Positions 8,894 to 16,713 of a stretch of 21,923 nt of DNA are shown piece after piece (within the stretch, counting starts at the first letter, position 1; the number at the start of each line of letters is the position of its first letter). The position numbers and the translations under genes were made by a program. The notes beneath the pieces are model-generated. The model did not search any database and was not told the DNA's origin. It saw only the letters and a program-made list of their open reading frames with translations. Source of the DNA: Bacteroidales bacterium UBA4912 (lineage in GTDB: Bacteria; Bacteroidota; Bacteroidia; Bacteroidales; Dysgonomonadaceae); assembly GCA_002398875.1 (NCBI GenBank), contig DHCC01000052.1, forward strand, positions 646 to 22,568. The letters run 5' to 3'.

Positions 8894-8919
8894 TACCCTA
8901 AAAATTCAATTATAAAAAA

Positions 8920-10236
8920 ATGCACATTGCAATAGTAGGTAGCGGTTACGTTGGTCTTGTAAGTGGTGCATGTTTTGCCGAAATGGGCATGAATGTTACT
9001 TGTATTGACATTGATGAAAAGAAAGTAAGTAATCTAAACAAAGGTATCATTCCTATATATGAACCCGGATTGGAGGAGATGATAATCCGTAATAAGAATG
9101 ACGAACGTATTAGTTTTACAACCGATTTAACTTCTTGTATTAACAATATGGAAGTTGTTTTTATAGCGGTGGGGACTCCTCCAAATGAAGATGGTAGCGC
9201 CGATTTGAAACATGTATTGACCGTAGCGCACACAGTTGGACGCTCAATGAACAAGTATATGGTGATAGTTACTAAAAGTACGGTTCCAGTTGGAACTTCC
9301 TTTAAAGTACGAAAGGTTATACAGGCTGAATTAGATAAAAGAAACCTAGATATTGAGTTTGATATTGTATCAAATCCTGAATTTTTAAAAGAAGGCGTAG
9401 CAATAAAAGACTTTATGAGCCCCGACAGAGTTGTTGTTGGGGTAGAATCAGAAAAAGCCAAACAAATAATGAGCAAATTGTATCGTCCTTTCTTGTTGAA
9501 TAATTTTCGTGTAATATTTATGGATGTTCCATCATCCGAAATGACAAAATATGCAGCTAATGCTATGTTGGCAACCCGTATCAGTTTTATGAACGATATT
9601 GCCAATTTGTGCGAATTAGTCGGTGCAAATGTGGATATGGTACGTAAGGGAATAGGTTCCGACTTGCGTATCGGGAATAAGTTCTTGTATCCGGGAAGCG
9701 GTTATGGCGGCTCGTGTTTTCCAAAAGACGTAAAAGCTCTAATCCATACAGGTAAGGAAAATGGATACAATATGCGAGTGATTAAAGCTGTGGAGGAAGT
9801 AAATGAGATTCAAAAGAAAATTGTTTTTGAAAAACTAAAAAAGCTCTTCAACGGTGATTTAAAAGATAAAATGGTAGCTATATGGGGGCTTTCTTTCAAG
9901 CCAGATACAGACGATATGAGAGAAGCGCCCTCACTTGTAGTGATAGAGAGCTTATTAAAGGAAAAAGCCAACGTTATAGTATACGATCCAGTTGCTATGA
10001 ATGAATGCAAACGTCTTATAGGCGATAAAGTCATTTATGCTAAAGATATGTATGAAGCGACTGTTGATGTAGATGCCTTGCTTTTGTTAACTGAATGGAA
10101 ACAATTCAGAATGCCAAGTTGGAAAGTAGTAAAAAAAGCTATGAAAGGCAATGTCGTCATAGATGGCAGAAATATATACGATGAATTTGAACTACAAAGA
10201 GAAGGTCTAATCCTTAAAGGCATTGGCAGAGGCTAA
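8920..10236 (+). CDS. ugd: UDP-glucose 6-dehydrogenase
   Basis: Cytosolic enzyme that oxidises UDP-glucose twice with NAD+ to UDP-glucuronate, a precursor for acidic sugars. The protein opens directly with the Rossmann motif GSGYVG at 7-12. AVGTPPNEDG at 83-92, TKSTVPVGT at 118-126 and SNPEFLKEG at 151-159 follow. The catalytic cysteine is Cys266 in GYGGSCFPKD (261-270). The C-terminal UDP-binding domain carries WGLSFKPDTDDMREAPS near residues 325-341. At 438 residues it is full length. Motif spacing fits UDP-glucose dehydrogenases better than UDP-ManNAc dehydrogenases, though specificity within the family is not certain from sequence alone. It follows its own promoter-like element and is separated from the next glycosyltransferase by 20 bp, so it probably heads an operon. 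Confidence 0.93.
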   Translation: MHIAIVGSGYVGLVSGACFAEMGMNVTCIDIDEKKVSNLNKGIIPIYEPGLEEMIIRNKNDERISFTTDLTSCINNMEVVFIAVGTPPNEDGSADLKHVLTVAHTVGRSMNKYMVIVTKSTVPVGTSFKVRKVIQAELDKRNLDIEFDIVSNPEFLKEGVAIKDFMSPDRVVVGVESEKAKQIMSKLYRPFLLNNFRVIFMDVPSSEMTKYAANAMLATRISFMNDIANLCELVGANVDMVRKGIGSDLRIGNKFLYPGSGYGGSCFPKDVKALIHTGKENGYNMRVIKAVEEVNEIQKKIVFEKLKKLFNGDLKDKMVAIWGLSFKPDTDDMREAPSLVVIESLLKEKANVIVYDPVAMNECKRLIGDKVIYAKDMYEATVDVDALLLLTEWKQFRMPSWKVVKKAMKGNVVIDGRNIYDEFELQREGLILKGIGRG

Positions 10237-10256
10237 TAGCTGATAATAGTTTTGTT

Positions 10257-11180
10257 ATGAATAATAATAATGAAAATCTCATTTTATATTCGGTAATAAT
10301 CCCCCATAAAAACATCCCCCAATTATTAAGACGTTGTCTTGACTCTATTCCTAAGAGAAATGATGTTCAGATAATAGTTGTGGATGACAATAGCGATTCA
10401 TCAGAGGTGGATTTTTCAAATTTCCCAGGGGTGGGTGAATTTAACACTGAAGTTTATTTTACTAAAGAGGGAAAAGGGGCGGGATATGCACGAAATCTTG
10501 GCTTAGAAAAAGCCAAAGGCAAGTGGTTAGTTTTTGCTGATGCTGATGACTTTTTTAATGAGTCGTTTGAAGAATTGATGGACAAATACAAAGGATCAGA
10601 CGCTGATTTAATTCTTTTTCAATCAAACTCAGTAGATTCGGACTCACTTGAGCCAGTTAAAAGCAGAGGAAAAATTTATAATGAGTGGTATATCGACTCG
10701 ATAAACAAAGGCAATATTCCTGATAAAATAAGATATCGAATACACCCCCCATGGAGTAAGTTTTTCTCCAAAGCCCTAATCGATCAGTATAAAATTAGAT
10801 TTGATGAAGTATTTACAGCAAATGACGCTATGTTTTCTGTAAAATCGGGACATCTGTCCAAAATTATTATTATTGACTTAAACTACTTATATTGCTCAAC
10901 GGTAAGAAGTGGTTCTTTGGCAATGAATAATGACATCAACCATTTTAGGCCGCGTTATAATGTTACTTTGAATCTGTACAAGTATTTAAAAGAAATAGGA
11001 AAAGTACAATATCGACCCAATATATGGGTGCTTATACTTTATTTCAGGAAATTAGATAAGTTATGGATTCGACACTTTCTATTTCCAGCACTTTCAACAA
11101 TAAGACTTAATCACTTGGTTGCCGATTTTTTCAGGCATCTTAACCAAAGGTTCTCACATACCAGAAAAATTAAACGATAA
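10257..11180 (+). CDS. Family 2 glycosyltransferase
   Basis: GT-A fold, inverting glycosyltransferase expected to add one sugar to the lipid-linked repeat unit at the inner face of the membrane. The N-terminal strand SVIIPHKN (12-19), the nucleotide-binding VVDDNSD (41-47), GYARNLGLEKAKGKW (76-90) and the metal-binding ADADD (94-98, with the DxD aspartates at 95 and 97) are all in order. The C-terminal half (WSKFF and ANDAMFS segments, then a basic tail) would set acceptor specificity and possibly membrane contact. No transmembrane helix is evident. Its stop overlaps the next start by one base (TAATG), indicating tight translational coupling with the following GT2. Donor and acceptor cannot be named. 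Confidence 0.9.
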   Translation: MNNNNENLILYSVIIPHKNIPQLLRRCLDSIPKRNDVQIIVVDDNSDSSEVDFSNFPGVGEFNTEVYFTKEGKGAGYARNLGLEKAKGKWLVFADADDFFNESFEELMDKYKGSDADLILFQSNSVDSDSLEPVKSRGKIYNEWYIDSINKGNIPDKIRYRIHPPWSKFFSKALIDQYKIRFDEVFTANDAMFSVKSGHLSKIIIIDLNYLYCSTVRSGSLAMNNDINHFRPRYNVTLNLYKYLKEIGKVQYRPNIWVLILYFRKLDKLWIRHFLFPALSTIRLNHLVADFFRHLNQRFSHTRKIKR

Positions 11181-12181
11181 TGAAAAAAGTAAGTATCCTC
11201 ACTCCTTGCTACAATGGTGCCCTTTTTATACATCGCTTGCTAGATTCAATATTGGTTCAGACCTATCCAAATATCGAAATGTTTGTGATAAATGATGGGA
11301 GTATGGACAACAGTGAGGAAATTGTAAAATCATACATACCAAAATTTAAAGATAGAGGCATTAATTTAAAATGTGTAAATCAACCCAATCAAGGACAAGC
11401 CGCGGCAATTAACAACGGACTGAAATTGATTTCAGGAGATTACCTGATATGGCCTGATAGTGATGATTTCTTTGCGTCAAAAGAAAGTATTGCTAAAATG
11501 GCTGCAGTTCTTAATGAAAAGCCTGATTTTTCTGTTGTTCGCACTTTCGCAAACTTACTTGATGAGAATACTCTGAAAAAAGTTGGAGAACATGGGGGTA
11601 AAAAATATTCGAAAAACAAAAGAACTGACTTATTTGAAGATTGTCTTTTTACTACTAATGATTTTTGGTATGGAGCAGGAGATTATATGATAAGACTTGA
11701 TGTTTTTAAGCAAACCTATACAGATATGAATATTTTTGTTCCATCAAAATATGGCGGACAGAATTGGCAATTGATGCTCCCCGTATTATATAAACAAAAG
11801 TGTTTTACTATTGAAGAGTTTTTATACAATATCCTGGTGAGAAAACAATCGCATTCCCGAGGACTATTTAGATCTTTAAAAGACGTGATTAAAAAAAACG
11901 AAGAATATGAAAAAACTATTTTGGTGACTCTAAAAAGAATTAATATGCCGACAGATGATTATGAAAACTATAAAACAAATGTTTACATTAAATATTTACT
12001 TAATAGAATTGATATACTTCTTCTGTTTGGTTATAAAAACGATGCAAGAAAGATTTTTTTGAAATTGAAAAACGAATATAAATCCGTACCTTTTAAAGAT
12101 CAAGTTCTGAGAATCCGAATTAAGATGCTTCCATTTGTTAATGAGGCAAAAAAAGTTATCAGGGGCTTCATGAAAAAGTAA
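11180..12181 (+). CDS. Family 2 glycosyltransferase
   Basis: A second GT-A glycosyltransferase with SILTPCYNGALFI at 5-17, VINDGSMDNS at 36-45, GQAAAINNGL at 72-81 and the metal-binding DSDD at 93-96. These motifs span the donor-binding half of the GT2 fold. After residue ~130 the sequence (FWYGAGDYMIR, GGQNWQLMLP) resembles the acceptor-side region of GT2 enzymes from Bacteroidota surface-polysaccharide loci. The final ~60 residues are rich in Lys and Arg. Its start overlaps the previous gene by one base, and the next gene begins 20 bp downstream, so it sits in the middle of the ugd operon. The sugar transferred is unknown. Confidence 0.9.
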   Translation: MKKVSILTPCYNGALFIHRLLDSILVQTYPNIEMFVINDGSMDNSEEIVKSYIPKFKDRGINLKCVNQPNQGQAAAINNGLKLISGDYLIWPDSDDFFASKESIAKMAAVLNEKPDFSVVRTFANLLDENTLKKVGEHGGKKYSKNKRTDLFEDCLFTTNDFWYGAGDYMIRLDVFKQTYTDMNIFVPSKYGGQNWQLMLPVLYKQKCFTIEEFLYNILVRKQSHSRGLFRSLKDVIKKNEEYEKTILVTLKRINMPTDDYENYKTNVYIKYLLNRIDILLLFGYKNDARKIFLKLKNEYKSVPFKDQVLRIRIKMLPFVNEAKKVIRGFMKK

Positions 12182-12201
12182 TTTGAAAATAGTTTAGAGT
12201 T

Positions 12202-13554
12202 ATGGATTTATTTAAAAATGTAATTGAAAAAGATTTATGCATAGGTTGCGGGGCTTGTGTAGGACAAGATCGTCTTGGTAACTTGAAAATGGAGTGGAAT
12301 GATTTTGGTTTTTTAGTACCAAAGCGAGAGTCATTATCCAAAAGAGTAGATAATTCTGCTATAAAAGTTTGTCCATTTAATCCTTCTCCGGAAAATGAAG
12401 TTCGGACAGAGAACGAACTGGCTGATTTATTTTTGACAGGTGCTCCAAATTTTCACCCCAAGATAGGGAAATATTATGATACATATGTAGGGTATTCCAA
12501 CGAATTCAGATTAACATCTTCATCCGGAGGTTTAGCATCTTATATTGTCAAAGAGTTATTGATGAAAGGTATTGTGGATGCTGTTTACGTGGTTAAAGAA
12601 ACAATATCGGAGAAATATCATTATGAGTATACTCCAATTTTTTCTCCAAATGAAGTTTTGAGTTCTTCAGAAACAAAGTATTATCCTGTCACTTTATCCA
12701 ATTTTTTTAAAGAATTAAGCACAATCAATGGTAAAGTTGCAGTAGTAGGTGTTGCTTGTTTCGTTAAAGCTATCCGATTGTTTCAGCATTATAATCCTGA
12801 AATAAAAGACAAAGTGGCCTTTTTAATAGGAATTATTTGTGGTGGTGTTAAAAGTAGCTTTTTCGCCGAATATCTTTCCGCAAAAACAGGAATTGAGAAT
12901 AATAATTATACGAATCCGCAATTTCGGATTAAGGACCTAAGCAGCACAGCCTCTGATTACTCATACAGGTGCAAAGATCTGAAAGGAACTCATCATAGTA
13001 TTAAAATGAGTGCGGTAGGTGATATGTGGGGAACTGGAATATTCAAAAATAATGCCTGTGACTTTTGCGATGATGTGACCACAGAGTTAGCCGATATATC
13101 ATTAGGGGATGCTTGGCTTAAACCTTATGTCAAAGATGGTAGAGGAACAAATGTTATTGTTACTCGTTCACAGATAGCCGATGAGTTAATTAAAAGCGGA
13201 ATAGCCTCAAAAGAGTTATCCGTAGAACAATTAACGTTGGCTGCTTTCTTATCTTCACAACAGGGAAGTTTTAACCATAGGCATAATGCTTTAGGTTATC
13301 GTATCAAAAAAGCGGAAAATTATGATCGGACAATACCGCCAAAACGCCACGATAAAGAGAAGATTTCATTCGATTTCAAATATGTTCAAGATAAGCGAAT
13401 GAAGATTAGAATGAACAGTCTCCTTCTATGGAAAAAAACAAAATCTGCTGAATTTTTCGACAATGAGATGAGTAAGGATTTGACGAATCTAAAAAGATTA
13501 ACGAAAATATACCATCATTGCAGAGCTTTTAAAAATAAATTACTTAAACTATGA
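12202..13554 (+). CDS. FrhB-like (coenzyme F420 hydrogenase/dehydrogenase beta subunit family) Fe-S protein
   Basis: Redox protein with an N-terminal ferredoxin-like motif: Cys13-x2-Cys16-x2-Cys19 and a distant Cys57-Pro (VCPFN), enough ligands for one 4Fe-4S cluster. The rest matches the F420 hydrogenase/dehydrogenase beta-subunit fold: SSSGGLASYIVKELL at 106-120, GVACFVKAIR at 183-192 (Cys186), GIICGGVKS at 210-218 (Cys213), NACDFCDD at 284-291 (Cys286, Cys289) and ISLGDAW at 299-305. The later cysteines could hold a second cluster. In methanogens this family reduces F420, but Bacteroidota are not known to make F420, so a flavin is the likely cofactor here. It overlaps the second pyruvyl transferase-family gene by 4 bp, pointing to a joint function on the polysaccharide. 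The exact reaction is unknown. Confidence 0.88.
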   Translation: MDLFKNVIEKDLCIGCGACVGQDRLGNLKMEWNDFGFLVPKRESLSKRVDNSAIKVCPFNPSPENEVRTENELADLFLTGAPNFHPKIGKYYDTYVGYSNEFRLTSSSGGLASYIVKELLMKGIVDAVYVVKETISEKYHYEYTPIFSPNEVLSSSETKYYPVTLSNFFKELSTINGKVAVVGVACFVKAIRLFQHYNPEIKDKVAFLIGIICGGVKSSFFAEYLSAKTGIENNNYTNPQFRIKDLSSTASDYSYRCKDLKGTHHSIKMSAVGDMWGTGIFKNNACDFCDDVTTELADISLGDAWLKPYVKDGRGTNVIVTRSQIADELIKSGIASKELSVEQLTLAAFLSSQQGSFNHRHNALGYRIKKAENYDRTIPPKRHDKEKISFDFKYVQDKRMKIRMNSLLLWKKTKSAEFFDNEMSKDLTNLKRLTKIYHHCRAFKNKLLKL

Positions 13555-14687
13555 AAATAGGTATTTTGACTCAACCGCTGATGAATAATTACGGTGGATT
13601 GCTGCAAAATTATGCGCTTCAAACTGTTCTGAAAGAAATGGGACATGAGGTGTACACCTTGGACAGAGATGTAGCAAAGCCGGCTCATCTTAAATGCGCA
13701 TCCATAATAAAATATAGCTTACATCGGCTATCAGGCGATAAAAGACGGATAAGAAGATGGATGACCGCAAAAGAAAAGAATATTATTTCGCAGAATACTC
13801 ACCCATTTATTGAGAATTATATACAGAAAACAAGCAAAGTTACAACCACTAAAGAGCTACGCAAGCTACATGAAACTTACAAATTTGATGTTTATATAGT
13901 TGGAAGCGATCAAGTATGGAGACCTCAATATTCACCTTGCATATCCAATTATTTTCTAGATTTTATTCCGGTAAATGATCCGGCTAAAAGGATAGCCTAT
14001 GCAGCATCTTTTGGCGTTGATGATTGGGAGTTTACAAGAAAAGAAACATCTCTGGCAAAATCTTTAATCAAAAAGTTTGATTCAATTTCTGTTCGTGAAG
14101 ACTCTGCAGTTAATTTGTGCAAACAATATTTTCTGGTAGACGCCATTAAAACTGCAGATCCTACGCTGTTACTTAACAGAGAAGCTTATGAACAGCTTAT
14201 CACCCATAATGATATAAAACAAAGTGACGGAAATCTTTTCGTATATATTTTAGACAAAAATCCACAAAAAGAATATTTCATACAAAAAATTGCCAACACC
14301 TATGGTTTTAAACCTTTTAGAGTTATGCCTACTGTTGATTTTTTATCATCTAGGAAACACAACATACATGACAGCATTTTCCCACCGGTAGAAAAGTGGA
14401 TAAGAGGATTCATGGATGCTGATTTTGTTATTACAGACTCATTTCATGGTACCATTTTTTCAACTATTTTCAACAAACCATTCTTCACTTTAGGTAATGA
14501 AGAACGTGGCTCAACAAGAATCACTTCATTATTGAAAATGTTCTCTTTAGAAGATAGATTCATAACGAATATGGGGAAAAAACTGCCAAATTTATCATTC
14601 ACTCCCGACAATTACAAAAATATTAAATTACAAACGGAGAAGATACGTAAAAAAAGTATTGATTTTTTGAGAAAAAGTATTGAGTAA
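13551..14687 (+). CDS. Polysaccharide pyruvyl transferase family protein (second copy)
   Basis: Recognised by MKIGILTQPLMNNYGGLLQN at the N-terminus (the NYGG-x-LQ-x-YAL pattern), VGSDQVWRP at 117-125, SVREDSA at 180-186, and the family hallmark ITDSFHGTIFS at 294-304 near the C-terminus. Members of this family attach pyruvate ketals or act as related transferases on cell-surface glycans. The N-terminal NYGG and VGSDQVW motifs mark a subgroup different from the copy at 7526. The start codon overlaps the end of the FrhB-like gene (ATGA), so the two products are made together and may act in one step. Length (378) is normal. Substrate is not deducible. Confidence 0.88.
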   Translation: MKIGILTQPLMNNYGGLLQNYALQTVLKEMGHEVYTLDRDVAKPAHLKCASIIKYSLHRLSGDKRRIRRWMTAKEKNIISQNTHPFIENYIQKTSKVTTTKELRKLHETYKFDVYIVGSDQVWRPQYSPCISNYFLDFIPVNDPAKRIAYAASFGVDDWEFTRKETSLAKSLIKKFDSISVREDSAVNLCKQYFLVDAIKTADPTLLLNREAYEQLITHNDIKQSDGNLFVYILDKNPQKEYFIQKIANTYGFKPFRVMPTVDFLSSRKHNIHDSIFPPVEKWIRGFMDADFVITDSFHGTIFSTIFNKPFFTLGNEERGSTRITSLLKMFSLEDRFITNMGKKLPNLSFTPDNYKNIKLQTEKIRKKSIDFLRKSIE

Positions 14688-14717
14688 TACATCTCTATTT
14701 TAATATGACTTGAAACT

Positions 14718-14736
14718 CCACTTTCTAAGAAGGTGG
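14718..14736 (+). terminator. Possible hairpin (attenuator or terminator) between pyruvyl transferase-family and GT2 genes
   Basis: CCACTTTC, a TAA loop, then GAAGGTGG can form an 8-bp stem with one G-U pair. It is followed by a T-rich stretch (TTATTTAATTT). This resembles an intrinsic terminator, but the tail is interrupted by A's and the next gene has no obvious promoter of its own, so partial read-through or an RNA-processing role is equally possible. Confidence 0.3.
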
Positions 14737-14766
14737 TTATTTAATTTCTCAAAGAAAGAATAAATA

Positions 14767-15825
14767 ATGGAATCCAGTCCCAAAATAAGTGTTATTATAC
14801 CTGTGTACAATACTGAAAAGTATTTACAGAGATGTATAGAAAGTGTGCTTAAACAAACATTTGATAATTTTGAGCTTCTCCTAATCAATGATGGTAGTAT
14901 TGATAACTCAGGTCTGGTATGCAATAAGTATGCAGAACAAGATACGAGGGTTCGAGTTTTTCATAAGGAAAATGGAGGTGTCAGTACAGCAAGGAATTTT
15001 GGAATAGAACAGGCAAGGGGTAAATACATAACCTTTGTAGATTCAGATGATTGGGTTGAGGAAAAGTTTTTATCTTCTTTCTTTATTTCCGGCAATGAAT
15101 ATTTGGAAAAAACTTTTGTTATTTGTGGAATATTGAAAGACAGTAAACATACTTCTAATATCCTGCACACCATCGAATCAAACTCAGTTGAAAAAGAAAA
15201 TTTCAATTCACTATTTCTTGATTATAATTTATACAAATATGGATATGCAGTAGCAAAATTATACAATAACAGGATACTGCAAAATTATAATATTAGGTTT
15301 AATAAAAAATTGAGCAATACCGAGGATCTTCTTTTTATGTTAGAATATATACAATACATTGATAAAGTTCAATTTCTTTCATCGTTTCTTTATCACTATG
15401 TCGATTATGATGATCATCTTTCATTAAGCAAAAAATATTATTCTTACGATGCAGAGTACGAGGCATTTAATGAATTAAAAACTATAACGACACGCCTATC
15501 TGAAAATTTCAATCTGTCAACCATTGTCCAACAGAAAACGAATGAGGAACTTGGACAAAAATTATTTAGAGTAATTTATTCATTATATAGACCAAGATCA
15601 AAAAAAGAATTCGCAACACGAATTGAACTTCTTACAAAGCTTTGCACCAATGACAATAAAATTTATTTAAAAAGCATCAAAAGTAAGGATAGAATGATAA
15701 TGAATAATATAATTCTTCATTTTTTCAGGAAAAGACACATAAAATTTACAGACACTGTTTTTTCAATATTGTTTATGTTGCGATTTTATTTAGAAAACAT
15801 TATAAAAAAACTGAATACTTTTTAA
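14767..15825 (+). CDS. Family 2 glycosyltransferase
   Basis: Third GT2 enzyme of the locus, with the most classical motif set: ISVIIPVYNTEKYLQRCIES at 7-26, LLINDGSIDNS at 38-48, GVSTARNFGIEQARGKY at 71-87 and the metal-binding DSDDW at 92-96. A TEDLLFMLEYI segment near residue 183 resembles the catalytic-base ED region of this fold. The C-terminal ~100 residues are very rich in Lys, Ile and Phe and may associate with the membrane. It follows a 79-bp gap holding a hairpin, so its expression may differ from the genes before it. Closest overall type is the capsule and exopolysaccharide GT2 of Bacteroidota; donor sugar unknown. Confidence 0.9.
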   Translation: MESSPKISVIIPVYNTEKYLQRCIESVLKQTFDNFELLLINDGSIDNSGLVCNKYAEQDTRVRVFHKENGGVSTARNFGIEQARGKYITFVDSDDWVEEKFLSSFFISGNEYLEKTFVICGILKDSKHTSNILHTIESNSVEKENFNSLFLDYNLYKYGYAVAKLYNNRILQNYNIRFNKKLSNTEDLLFMLEYIQYIDKVQFLSSFLYHYVDYDDHLSLSKKYYSYDAEYEAFNELKTITTRLSENFNLSTIVQQKTNEELGQKLFRVIYSLYRPRSKKEFATRIELLTKLCTNDNKIYLKSIKSKDRMIMNNIILHFFRKRHIKFTDTVFSILFMLRFYLENIIKKLNTF

Positions 15826-15856
15826 ACAAATAATCCTTATAGAACGTCTACTATTT

Positions 15857-15886
15857 AAACTCTAACAAACTCAAAACTCAAAACTC
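15857..15886 (+). repeat. Short AAACTC repeat cluster in the leader of the secreted barrel gene
   Basis: AAACTC occurs four times at 15857, 15867, 15874 and 15881. The last three are spaced exactly 7 bp apart, and a related ATAACT follows at 15887, directly before the ATG at 15893. Such A-rich direct repeats could result from slippage or influence translation initiation; function is unknown. Confidence 0.55.
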
Positions 15887-15892
15887 ATAACT

Positions 15893-16687
15893 ATGAATAA
15901 AACTTATAAATTATTAATGTCAATATTCGTTTTTTTATTAACAATGAATATTCTTGCTCAAAACAAAGATTTTAAAGTTTATAATGCGTTGTTGTTTAAA
16001 GAAACACCCGATTTGACAGATAGAGGTTTTTCTGAAATTAATATGATTTATGAAGATGGCGTTATTTCTACGAACTACCGCAGAAAAAAAGGTGACTTTG
16101 CGTGGAGGTTTGTCGATTCTAAGAAGATAGAAAAACGAGCTGTTAAATCGAGGGAAAATTTTCAAATCCCAACTGTTTTGGATGTCGAATATTGGGGACA
16201 TTTATTGTATAATGCAAGAACTAAAAGAGAAGCCGAAGAAGTCTTTCTCCAATTAATTCGGTTGTATAGAGCCAATGATCCCAATTCACTTGTATCGGTT
16301 TTTCATTACGGAGCTATTTCTGAACGTATTTACAACGCCTCCAATGTAGTATATCCCTGTTATTATACGCATGGGACCAACAGAAATGAATGGGTGGCAA
16401 TGGTCAAAAACGGAATCGCTACCATAAAAAAACGGAGTAAAGATTTACCTATTTATGTATTTATTTGGCCACAATATAATCCTGTGCCCAAGAAACATAA
16501 TTTAGGCTACAAGTTTGTTGAGCCGGATTTTTGGCGGTTGCAATTGGAAACTCTTTACCCATTGTGTGACGGGGTAATTATTTGGTCTCATTATCGGGAT
16601 GAAAATGGTAAAGAAATTTTTTTTAACGAAGAAATGCCCTGGTTCCAGGAAACTTTGAAGTTTATAAATAAATACAACATCAAATAA
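15893..16687 (+). CDS. Secreted protein with glycosidase-like barrel (DxE motif)
   Basis: A predicted exported protein of 264 residues. The signal peptide is Lys-containing then hydrophobic (about 7-20), with a probable cut after LA at 21-22. The mature part reads like a compact beta/alpha barrel: TVLDVEYWG at 94-102 with the acidic pair Asp97-x-Glu99, VSVFHYG at 134-140, VVYPCYYT at 152-159, IYVFIWPQY at 187-195 and DGVIIWSHY at 226-234. A D-x-E pair after strand 4 and a Trp near the last strand recall hyaluronidase-type (GH56) enzymes, in which substrate-assisted hydrolysis of N-acetylhexosamine links occurs. The similarity here is only at motif level, so the family is uncertain. Lying just before the polymerase gene, it may cut or edit the growing polymer. 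It is not similar to the lipoprotein at 3447. Confidence 0.8.
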   Translation: MNKTYKLLMSIFVFLLTMNILAQNKDFKVYNALLFKETPDLTDRGFSEINMIYEDGVISTNYRRKKGDFAWRFVDSKKIEKRAVKSRENFQIPTVLDVEYWGHLLYNARTKREAEEVFLQLIRLYRANDPNSLVSVFHYGAISERIYNASNVVYPCYYTHGTNRNEWVAMVKNGIATIKKRSKDLPIYVFIWPQYNPVPKKHNLGYKFVEPDFWRLQLETLYPLCDGVIIWSHYRDENGKEIFFNEEMPWFQETLKFINKYNIK

Positions 16688-16713
16688 GAAAAACGGCTCT
16701 TTCGGGAAAATAA

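Noticed and set aside
8946..9605. 219-codon open frame on the minus strand inside ugd
   Set aside because: Lies wholly antisense to a gene with all expected motifs; the translation is low-complexity Ser/Thr/Ile-rich with no recognisable domain.
10247..10254. TAGTTTTG, an exact -7 consensus match before the GT2 at 10257
   Set aside because: It ends 2 bp before the ATG, so a transcript would begin inside the coding region; considered chance.
7526..14687. Possible duplication of the pyruvyl transferase-family genes
   Set aside because: The two proteins share only the family hallmark near the C-terminus; N-terminal motifs differ, so recent duplication is unlikely.
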